Below, one piece after another: positions 25,534 to 32,132 of a stretch of DNA of 43,466 nucleotides. The stretch is from Cellvibrionaceae bacterium. Its GTDB lineage: Bacteria; Pseudomonadota; Gammaproteobacteria; Pseudomonadales; Cellvibrionaceae. Made by a program: the position numbers and the translations under genes. Location of the stretch: positions 1 through 43,466 of the forward strand of contig JAOXRT010000026.1 in NCBI GenBank assembly GCA_025800365.1, written 5' to 3'. Position 1 is the stretch's first letter; the number at the start of each line of letters is the position of its first letter. The notes beneath the pieces are model-generated. The model had not been told where the DNA came from and ran no database searches. It worked only from the letters and a program-made list of their open reading frames with translations.

Positions 25534-26754
25534 ATGCCTAATGAATGGAAAGCCATGGAACACAACAGCTACAACTCTTTAAAAGACGATCAATCCTTTA
25601 TCTCCATGGAGGCCTTGGCAGGTTTGCTGCTAATGGGGGCTTCCGTGCTGGCAATGGTGGCTGCTAATTCGCCACTGAACGAATACTATCAAGGTATTCT
25701 TCAATTACCCTTTAGTATCCAGTTGGGTGAGTACGGTATTGCCAAGCCCTTATTGCTGTGGATCAATGATGGTCTGATGGCGGTTTTCTTCTTTATGGTA
25801 GGGTTGGAGCTAAAACGAGAGTTGCTGGAAGGGCAGCTTTCAAAGCCGGCCAATATTCTTTTACCGGCACTTGGCGCCATAGGTGGGATGTTGGTTCCAG
25901 CGGCAATCTATGCCGCGATAAATTGGCAGGATCCTATCGCGTTGAAAGGCTGGGCAATTCCCGCCGCTACCGATATTGCTTTTGCTTTGGGTATCCTGGC
26001 CTTGCTAGGACCTAGAGTGCCCCTTAGCTTAAAAATATTTCTGAGCTCTTTGGCGATCATCGATGATATTGGTGCGATTTTAATTATCGCCTTTTTCTAT
26101 ACCGCAAAGATTTCAGCCACAGCATTAATTATTGCGGCTGTCTGCCTTGTTATTTTATACGCGGTGAATAAATCCGGCGTAGAAAGCAAAAGTATTTATT
26201 TGTCTATCGGTTTGGTGATGTGGGTGGCATTGCTTAAATCTGGCGTCCACGCCACTCTCGCCGGTGTATTGCTGGCCTTCTTTATTCCCATGACAGCAAA
26301 AGATGGGAGCTCTCCGGCGAAAGATTTAGAGCATGATTTGCACAGTGCAGTAGCCTTTTTTATCTTGCCGGTTTTCGCCTTCGCCAACGCGGGCTTGCCC
26401 TTAGCGGGTATTGGCTTCGAGCAGCTCTTGCACCCAGTACCGCTGGGTATCGCTCTGGGCCTATTTGCGGGCAAGCAGTTAGGTATCTTTGGCTTATGTT
26501 GGTTGGCGATAAAATCTGGTTTGGCGAAGCTTCCCCAGGGTATGAATTTGTGGGCACTGTACGGCACGGCCTGTTTATGTGGCGTGGGTTTCACCATGAG
26601 CTTGTTTGTTGGCTCCTTGGCCTTCGAAGAAACCGGCGTAAACCTACTGTTTGATGAGCGTTTAGGAATTATATTTGGTTCTCTGCTTTCGGGGCTCTTA
26701 GGTTTCTTCGTGTTACGCCACAGTTTACCGGGCCCTAAGCTAGATGAAAGCTAA
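25534..26754 (+). CDS. nhaA: Na+/H+ antiporter NhaA
   Basis: 406-residue sodium/proton antiporter of the inner membrane, important for pH and Na+ homeostasis. It covers the full family length (E. coli 388), with about 12 helices. The ion-binding pair Asp177-Asp178 in AIIDDIGAI and the Thr146-Asp147 of the assembly region (AATDIAFALG) correspond to E. coli D163/D164 and T132/D133. The VFFFMVGLELKRE motif is also diagnostic. An ATG preceded by GGGGCGAT is used; an in-frame ATG seven codons later is possible. An nhaR-type regulator is not adjacent. It fits a saline habitat. Confidence 0.95.
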   Translation: MPNEWKAMEHNSYNSLKDDQSFISMEALAGLLLMGASVLAMVAANSPLNEYYQGILQLPFSIQLGEYGIAKPLLLWINDGLMAVFFFMVGLELKRELLEGQLSKPANILLPALGAIGGMLVPAAIYAAINWQDPIALKGWAIPAATDIAFALGILALLGPRVPLSLKIFLSSLAIIDDIGAILIIAFFYTAKISATALIIAAVCLVILYAVNKSGVESKSIYLSIGLVMWVALLKSGVHATLAGVLLAFFIPMTAKDGSSPAKDLEHDLHSAVAFFILPVFAFANAGLPLAGIGFEQLLHPVPLGIALGLFAGKQLGIFGLCWLAIKSGLAKLPQGMNLWALYGTACLCGVGFTMSLFVGSLAFEETGVNLLFDERLGIIFGSLLSGLLGFFVLRHSLPGPKLDES

Positions 26755-26833
26755 CTGAAATCTAGCAAAGCGTAAGAAATCTGTAGGCTAAATAAGCTAC
26801 ACTGTAGGCAGTGTTATTTATGGACCCTGATTT

Positions 26834-27433
26834 ATGCAAGAAGCACATTTACAGCAACAGCTAGCCTTCATCACAGAGTTGGATCGCCTTAAGGCCGTAT
26901 ATCGTCAAACGACGGTAAAGGAAGATGGTGATCGTTTTGAAAACAGCGCCGAACATAGCTGGCATATCGCGTTAATGGCACATGTGTTTGCGCCCTTGGT
27001 GGGCGAGCCGGTTGATATCAACCGCGCCTGCTTAATGTTGCTCTTGCATGATATTGTTGAAATCGATGCCGGCGATACCTTTGCATTCGCCAGTGCCGCT
27101 GATATTGCGGCCAAAGCAGATAAAGAAAGTGAGGCCGCCGATCGCTTATTTGGCCTGCTACCCAGCTCACAAGCTGCGGATTATCGGGCTCTATGGCAGG
27201 AGTATGAAGATGCCGAATCGGCAGATGCGCGCTTTGCGAAGGCGATGGATTGCTTGCTGCCATTGATTCAGAACATGAACAATGAAGGTGGCAGCTGGCG
27301 CCGACATCAGGTGAGTCGCAGCAAAGTCTTAAAGCGCAATCAGTATTTAGAGCATAGTGCTCCACGCTTATGGGCATATGCCCTAGAGCAGATAGATTTA
27401 GCTTTAGCTAATGGATGGCTCACTGACGATTGA
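26834..27433 (+). CDS. HD domain-containing phosphohydrolase (YfbR-like)
   Basis: 199-residue HD-superfamily metal-dependent hydrolase. The metal-binding residues are visible as ENSAEHSWHIALMAH (His41/His44), LLLHDIVEIDAGD (His72-Asp73) and a distal Asp in the AMDCLLP helix. This order matches YfbR-type 5'-deoxynucleotidases and the HD_3 family. These dephosphorylate dNMPs in nucleotide pool control. It lies between nhaA and the ThrE-type exporter, with its own apparent upstream region. Substrate specificity is inferred from the family only. Confidence 0.88.
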   Translation: MQEAHLQQQLAFITELDRLKAVYRQTTVKEDGDRFENSAEHSWHIALMAHVFAPLVGEPVDINRACLMLLLHDIVEIDAGDTFAFASAADIAAKADKESEAADRLFGLLPSSQAADYRALWQEYEDAESADARFAKAMDCLLPLIQNMNNEGGSWRRHQVSRSKVLKRNQYLEHSAPRLWAYALEQIDLALANGWLTDD

Positions 27434-27483
27434 TGTCTGACTAGTGTTAATAGGCCCTTGGTCAGTGATTTTTCATTAGTACA

Positions 27484-27511
27484 TTGACCCCTATAGCAAA
27501 CTCGTTACAAT
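27484..27511 (+). promoter_or_regulatory. Sigma-70-type promoter before the ThrE-like gene
   Basis: TTGACC (27484-27489) and TACAAT (27506-27511), spacer 16 bases, near-consensus. GTTACAAT is repeated 18 bases downstream (27522-27529) as part of a partial duplication. The transcript would then run through a hairpin CCCCACA / TGTGGGG (27532-27553) before the ATG at 27600. Confidence 0.65.
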
Positions 27512-27599
27512 CGCCGCCACTGTTACAATGGCCCCACAGCAGCGAGTGTGGGGTTTCAGTCTTTCGCAAAACCTTGCAAGAATCAGTTTGAGTTAGCTT

Positions 27600-28829
27600 A
27601 TGACGTCCGCTTCGTTTAAAAACAAACGTAAGTTTTTGATCCGCTTGGCAAAAGCGCTGCACAAATTTGGTACGCCTGCCCATCGTTTGGAGGCCCACCT
27701 TAATAATCTGGCAGCGGCGATGGAGTTAGAGGGTTCTTTCCTGGTGGCCCCTACGGCATTAACCTTTGTATTGTGGCCGAAGGGCGAGCGAGGCAATCAA
27801 GAGTATCATTACACTGTACGAGTAAAACCCGGCGAGCTCGACTTGGGTTCTTTAGCGCGTACCGATCAATTGGTCGATGAGTTAATTAATGGCGAGCGCG
27901 ATCTAGCGGATGCCTTAGCGCGTTTGGAAGATATTACCAGCCGACCACCTCCGTATCCTCATTGGTTAAACCTCATCGCCTTTGGCGTATCCGGTGGTGC
28001 CTTTGCAATGCTAATGGGCACCAGCTGGGACGATGTTGTCGTCGCCTTCTGCATCAGTTTATTGGTATACGGTTTGATCTACGCCGCGCAGTTTTCAAAA
28101 CGCTTGGCTGATGCGCTCGAACCATTATCCGCCATGTTAGCGGCCTTTATCGCTGTTGGTATTTCCCAGCTCGATTTTCACCTCAATGCATCTTTAGTGG
28201 TTTTAGCCAGCATCATCGCCTTTATACCGGGCTTGGCTTTAACTGTGGGCTTGGCGGAATTATCCGTTCGAGAACTCACCTCCGGAACGGCACGGGTAAT
28301 GGATGCCCTGATGCTTATGTTTAAGCTGTATTTCGGTGCGGTATTAGGCATGGCTTTGGCTTATGTATGCTGGGGAGAGGTAACATATCAAGCCAGTGCG
28401 CCACTGCCGTGGTGGACTTCTTGGACGGCGGTGCTGATGCTTTCAGCGAGTCTCGTCATTATGTTTAAAGCGCGCTTGCGTGATGGTGTCTGGGGTATTT
28501 TATCCGGCATCATTGCCTATGGCGTTAGTATCATGGCTGCTGAGGTTTTCGGTGTGGCATTGGGGACTTTCTTTGGCGCTTTAGCGGTGGGTGTTTACGG
28601 CAACATTTATGCACGCTGGTTAAAGTCGCCCGCTATTGTTGTGACCTTGCAAGGCATGGTGATCTTGGTACCCGGCAGTAAGATTTATATTGGTATTAAT
28701 ACTGTGGTGAGTGGTCAACAAATCGTGCCTTCCGATCAAATTGGCAGTCAGGCTTTTTTAATTCTGATGTCTCTGGTTGCAGGTTTTATCTTTTCTAATT
28801 TGCTGGTGAACCCGAAGCGTAGCCTTTAA
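27600..28829 (+). CDS. Threonine/serine exporter ThrE family protein
   Basis: 409-residue membrane protein with the two-part ThrE architecture. The N-terminal cytosolic and amphipathic part (about residues 1-115, RLAKALHKFGTPAHRLEAHL) precedes a first helix block (DUF1212). The second block (DUF3815-like) ends with GALAVGVYGNIYARWLKSPAIVV, LQGMVILVPGSKIYIGINTVVSGQ and a final helix. ThrE of Corynebacterium exports Thr and Ser. A single fused gene is the usual gammaproteobacterial form. A near-consensus promoter with a leader hairpin precedes it and a small lipoprotein gene follows. Substrate in this organism is unknown. Confidence 0.88.
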   Translation: MTSASFKNKRKFLIRLAKALHKFGTPAHRLEAHLNNLAAAMELEGSFLVAPTALTFVLWPKGERGNQEYHYTVRVKPGELDLGSLARTDQLVDELINGERDLADALARLEDITSRPPPYPHWLNLIAFGVSGGAFAMLMGTSWDDVVVAFCISLLVYGLIYAAQFSKRLADALEPLSAMLAAFIAVGISQLDFHLNASLVVLASIIAFIPGLALTVGLAELSVRELTSGTARVMDALMLMFKLYFGAVLGMALAYVCWGEVTYQASAPLPWWTSWTAVLMLSASLVIMFKARLRDGVWGILSGIIAYGVSIMAAEVFGVALGTFFGALAVGVYGNIYARWLKSPAIVVTLQGMVILVPGSKIYIGINTVVSGQQIVPSDQIGSQAFLILMSLVAGFIFSNLLVNPKRSL

Positions 28830-28877
28830 TAGCGCTAGCGATTAAATAACAGAATCTATACAAGAAGGGATTAGGAT

Positions 28878-29156
28878 ATGAATACTTACTTTAAGCGAAT
28901 AGCCCTGGTAGCAATAACCGTTTTGACATTGGCAGCTTGCGATAAAATCAACAATGCCAATCGCACTATGGATACTATGCTAGGCGGTGATTTTAAGGTG
29001 TATATTGCGGGCCACGATAAGGTCTACTTGGTGCGCAATGGCAAGGTGACATCTGTTCCAGAAAAAGGCTATTACGTATTCTACGCCACCATAGATGGCA
29101 AAAAGCGTATGGTGCAATCGCCTATTGCTACTACGACGATTGAGAAGATTGATTAA
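28878..29156 (+). CDS. Small lipoprotein of unknown function
   Basis: 92-residue protein with a lipoprotein signal, lipobox LAAC (Cys21), after KRIALVAITVLT. The mature part (about 70 residues) is Lys- and Tyr-rich with two apparent beta pairs (FKVYIAGHDKVYLVRNGKVT and GYYVFYATIDGKKRMVQSP). AGAAGGGATTAGG precedes the ATG. It lies 48 bases after the ThrE-like gene and may be cotranscribed, but no functional link is evident. I do not recognise the family. Confidence 0.75.
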   Translation: MNTYFKRIALVAITVLTLAACDKINNANRTMDTMLGGDFKVYIAGHDKVYLVRNGKVTSVPEKGYYVFYATIDGKKRMVQSPIATTTIEKID

Positions 29157-29258
29157 CGTTTTAGTTTCTCGAAGATGTGAAAACCTAGAATGTTTGATTT
29201 TAGAAGTTTGTGAGTAATATCCTTGGCCTCGTTCATTTTAGAGGCCACAGGTGTAAGG

Positions 29259-29360
29259 CTCTAGCTTGGAGTAGTGGTTTGGAGCGACTAGGCTCCTGGA
29301 TGGAACGGGTGGCTGCATGGATGCAGCGTTGGAGCGGAAAAGCACTACTCCAAGCTAGAG
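29259..29360. repeat. Long inverted-repeat element with internal hairpins
   Basis: CTCTAGCTTGGAGTAGTG (29259-29276) is perfectly complementary to 29343-29360, an 18-bp stem with a 66-base interior. The interior holds two more perfect hairpins: GGAGC/GCTCC (around 29281-29296) and CTGCAT/ATGCAG (around 29313-29326). It lies between the lipoprotein stop and the bidirectional terminator. A 90-codon frame passes through it but has no family likeness, so I do not call a gene. It may be a MITE/REP-like insertion or a structured RNA. Confidence 0.8.
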
Positions 29361-29377
29361 TCTGGTCTTATGGCACG

Positions 29378-29417
29378 AAAAAAAAGCCCAGCATGGCTAT
29401 CCATGCTGGGCTTTTTT
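29378..29417. terminator. Bidirectional terminator
   Basis: GCCCAGCATGG / CCATGCTGGGC stem (11 bp, loop CTAT) flanked by eight A on the left and six T on the right, so it works on both strands. It separates the lipoprotein transcript from the convergent M1 peptidase gene, whose stop is about 20 bases away. Confidence 0.92.
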
Positions 29418-29437
29418 GTTTGCGATTTGTGAGGGCT

Positions 29438-31384
29438 TTATTGCTCTGGATACAAAATCGCGCTATTCACTTTAACGCTTAATGGGTGATAACCCACTTT
29501 AGCTTCGTTAAAGATCTCACGGGCCAATTCCAGCTTACCGTTCTCTTTTAAAGCTCGGTATAAAGGACGCAAGAATTTGTTACGGCCAATGCTGGTAAGG
29601 AAGCTGTGTACGCGTTCAAAGCCCGGCTGGTAGTCATTCTTCACAACCAACATTAACCAGCTGTGGGCGACTTCATTGTTGCCTGCCTGAGTTAGATTAA
29701 ATGCACCGTCCAACGCTGCCATTTGTTCTTGGCTTAGCGCTTCAGGCATACCATCTAGGAAGTACTTCCACTCGTGGCTGGTCCACTTGCTAACGTCGAT
29801 AGCGCCTAGTTCCTGCTTGCCTTCTAACCAACCGTTACGATGCTTGTCGACATTGTCGAAAGCCGGAGATTGAGGCTTAGGTGCATCAGCCAATAAGCCT
29901 GGCTGGAAGATCCACTGTTCAAAACGCTCTTTTGAAAGCTTGTCTGGGTACTGAGCAATAAGCGTAGATTCCACGTAGGCTAAGAAGTCTTCTGTGGTGA
30001 TACTCTGGAATGCAAAGTGATCGAAATAGCTGCGTAGGAACTTGTCGAAGTTATCACGGCCGATGGTGTTTTCTAACTCGTATAGGAATAGCGAGCCTTT
30101 TTCGTAAGGTACGTTAGAGAATACCGCATCTGGATCTTTGCCGCGCAAATCAATCGCCATAATCTCGGCAGAGTCAGGCAGATCGGCCATGTCGGATTTT
30201 AGATCTTCGTAGCCTAGAGCCATTTCCATGCGGTAGCGGTCGTCACCGTAAATTAACTGCATGATGCGGTTGGTTAAGTAGGTGGTGAAACCTTCGTTTA
30301 ACCATAGATCGCGCCAAGAAGCATTGGTTACTAAGTTACCAGACCAAGAGTGTGCCAGTTCATGTGCAATCAAAGCGGTAAGGCTTTTGTCACCGGCAAT
30401 GACGGTAGGCGTAATAAAGCTTAGACGTGGATTTTCCATGCCGCCAAATGGGAAGCTAGGTGGCAAAATCAATAGGTCGTAGCGATCCCAGCGATATGGG
30501 CCATAAACTTTTTCGGTTTCGATCAGCATCGCTTCGGTGTCTTCAAACTCCTTGGCGGCAGCTTCTAAAACGCTCGGCTCTGCATAAACGCCAGTGCGCT
30601 CACCCATGGCTTTAAATTCTAGGTCGCCAACGGCTAGTGCGATCAAATAGGAAGGCACTTTTTGCGGCATTTCAAACTGGTATTCGCCATCTTTCTCGGT
30701 TTTTGGATCGTTATTGGCGCTCATTACCGCTAGCAAATCTTTTGGTGTGCGGATAGTCGCGCTATAGGTGATACGAGCTTTTGGTGAATCCTGTAGTGGT
30801 ACAAAGCTACGTGCGTGGATAGCTTGAGCCTGGGTAAATAAGAAGGGGTGCTTTTTACCGGCAGTTTGCTCAGGAGTTAGCCATTGAACACCGGACGCTT
30901 CTGGTGCGGTGCTGTAGCTAATGCGGATTTTTTTCTGGCCAGCCAAATCGATGGATAGTGGGGTACCCAGGTGATCGTCTTTTTTACCCATGTTGAATTT
31001 TAGGGCGGCGGTTTGCGGGCCATCTAAACCGTCAACGGCATTGATGCTCAGTGCACGCGTATCCAACAACAATGGTTTGCCGCTGTCGTTTAAGGCATCA
31101 ATATCCAGTGTTGCGGTGCCAGATATGGTTTTGTTGTCGAAATTTACATCTAGGTCTAGGGCGATATGCTGTACGCGATAGTCCTGCATGTTGGCGTAGG
31201 AGTGATAATCGACGCCAGATTCGATAGCCTTTTCTTCCATGGCTGCTGCCGCTGTGGTGGCGGCTTGTTCGGCAGCTTGGTTGTCTTCAACAGTTACGGT
31301 GGCTGGTGTTTGATCTTTTTCTGTACAGCCTACGCCTACCGCGACAAGGGCGGCTAGGCAGGTATGACGTAATGTCAGTTGCAT
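29438..31384 (-). CDS. M1 family aminopeptidase (leukotriene A4 hydrolase-like), exported
   Basis: 648-residue zinc metallopeptidase. The ATG at 31384 (MQLTLRHTC) has GGAG 7 bases upstream. A longer frame of 16 codons lacks support. A signal sequence ends near GVGC; Cys20 might be lipidated, although the -3 position is Gly and the lipobox is imperfect. The substrate-binding motif GGMENP is at 314-319 and the zinc site is HELAH (341-345) with Glu364 (NEGFTTY), the standard HExxH-18-E spacing. The C-terminal helical domain matches the LTA4H type. It probably trims peptides in the periplasm. It sits next to an S9 dipeptidyl peptidase but on the opposite strand. Confidence 0.93.
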   Translation of the reverse strand: MQLTLRHTCLAALVAVGVGCTEKDQTPATVTVEDNQAAEQAATTAAAAMEEKAIESGVDYHSYANMQDYRVQHIALDLDVNFDNKTISGTATLDIDALNDSGKPLLLDTRALSINAVDGLDGPQTAALKFNMGKKDDHLGTPLSIDLAGQKKIRISYSTAPEASGVQWLTPEQTAGKKHPFLFTQAQAIHARSFVPLQDSPKARITYSATIRTPKDLLAVMSANNDPKTEKDGEYQFEMPQKVPSYLIALAVGDLEFKAMGERTGVYAEPSVLEAAAKEFEDTEAMLIETEKVYGPYRWDRYDLLILPPSFPFGGMENPRLSFITPTVIAGDKSLTALIAHELAHSWSGNLVTNASWRDLWLNEGFTTYLTNRIMQLIYGDDRYRMEMALGYEDLKSDMADLPDSAEIMAIDLRGKDPDAVFSNVPYEKGSLFLYELENTIGRDNFDKFLRSYFDHFAFQSITTEDFLAYVESTLIAQYPDKLSKERFEQWIFQPGLLADAPKPQSPAFDNVDKHRNGWLEGKQELGAIDVSKWTSHEWKYFLDGMPEALSQEQMAALDGAFNLTQAGNNEVAHSWLMLVVKNDYQPGFERVHSFLTSIGRNKFLRPLYRALKENGKLELAREIFNEAKVGYHPLSVKVNSAILYPEQ

Positions 31385-31488
31385 AATGGTCTCCAATTCG
31401 GTGGGCCCGCTAGAATGGCCGCTAAGTGGCACACCCTAGGTTAATTCGGCGCTTAGCTTGGCCTGTTTTGGGCTAGCTTGCAATATCT

Positions 31489-31500
31489 CTGTATATACAG
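31489..31500. promoter_or_regulatory. 12-base palindrome in the M1 peptidase upstream region
   Basis: CTGTATATACAG is a perfect palindrome about 105 bases upstream of the M1 peptidase start. It has CTG-N6-CAG spacing, shorter than the CTG-N10-CAG of LexA, and resembles the TGTATATACA cores of some GntR-family operators. No regulator gene is nearby. Confidence 0.3.
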
Positions 31501-31611
31501 CTTTGAATTAATGGCATTTCAGTAGATATGACGGTTATTGTTTTCTGGGCCTCAGTTTGTTCCTGTTATTGTGAGGTCTTGATGAGTGGGCAAGTGAGGT
31601 GACGTGAATTC

Positions 31612-31778
31612 GCAAAGCGACTTGCCCAGAGGAAGGTTCTTTGTTCCACGAGCGGCGGCCCTCCCGGCTTCCTTCGTTCCCTAAAAAGCCAAGCAAAAAG
31701 ACGCTTGTCTTTTTAGCTCTCTCAGCGCTCGCTCTTTATTGTTCCACAAAGAACCTTCCTCTGGGCAAGCCACTTTGC
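31612..31778. repeat. Foldback (MITE-like) element, 32-base arms
   Basis: Arms at 31612-31643 and 31747-31778 are complementary at 30 of 32 positions. The 103-base interior has a perfect hairpin, AAAAAGAC-GCTT-GTCTTTTT (31695-31714), and repeats of TTGTTCCAC at both junctions. No transposase frame is present. Terminal inverted repeats of this length around a non-coding core are characteristic of miniature inverted-repeat elements, but there is no visible target duplication. Confidence 0.75.
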
Positions 31779-31842
31779 TGACTCTTGTGGGTAATCCATC
31801 GTAACTTGGATGAATATCACCTGCAGACTGTAGTGAACCAAG

Positions 31843-31986
31843 TAGGCTCTGCCGGGTCGTCTTCGACTTGACCAAATCCCCTGGAGGGATTTTGGGCTAG
31901 GCCGAAGGCTGAGCACCTGGGCGGTGCGAATCCAAGAGGAGGCGAGCTTGGACGGACCCAGCTTTTTGCGTACCCAGAAGAGCCTA
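31843..31986. ncRNA. Candidate structured RNA or repeat: string of hairpins in a closing stem
   Basis: TAGGCTCT (31843-31850) and AGAGCCTA (31979-31986) close a 144-base block, with GGGTC/GACCC (31854-31858, 31955-31959) inside. Between them are AAATCCC-CTGGA-GGGATTT (31874-31892), GCC-GAA-GGC (31901-31909), GCACC-TGGGC-GGTGC (31913-31927) and TCCAAG/CTTGGA (31931-31952). It does not match the 6S, SRP, tmRNA or RNase P sequences I know. Strand is not determined. Confidence 0.4.
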
Positions 31987-32132
31987 CCTTAGCCATTGCA
32001 GTCGGTCGGATCTGCCAGAAATGGTATCGATTCCAAAATTTGACGAACTTGTTTACTGAAGTTACCTAGGAGCTTGCCTGCCAAAACCCCAAGCGCTATG
32101 CTCGGCCAGTTAATCTATTACTAGGAAAAGCT

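Larger units (their letters stand above)
31433..32132. other. Large gene-free stretch rich in secondary structure
   Basis: About 700 bases between divergent M1 and S9 peptidase genes with no credible gene. It holds a short palindrome near the M1 promoter, a 167-base foldback element and a string of small hairpins, annotated separately. Two 64-codon minus-strand frames overlap the foldback but start inside it, lack family likeness and read through arms of the repeat. The last ~140 bases (from 31995) show nothing recognisable except the S9 ribosome site AGGAAAAGC. Confidence 0.7.

Noticed and set aside
29210-29482. 90-codon plus-strand frame
   Set aside because: It runs through the long inverted repeat, the terminator hairpin and into the end of the opposite-strand peptidase gene; it has no ribosome site and no family likeness.
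31489-31500. LexA (SOS) box at CTGTATATACAG
   Set aside because: The LexA consensus is CTG-N10-CAG. This palindrome has only six bases between CTG and CAG.
31681-31916. Two overlapping 64-codon minus-strand frames
   Set aside because: They lie on the foldback element and hairpin block and read across its arms; there is no ribosome site or family likeness. They are treated as a by-product of the repeat.
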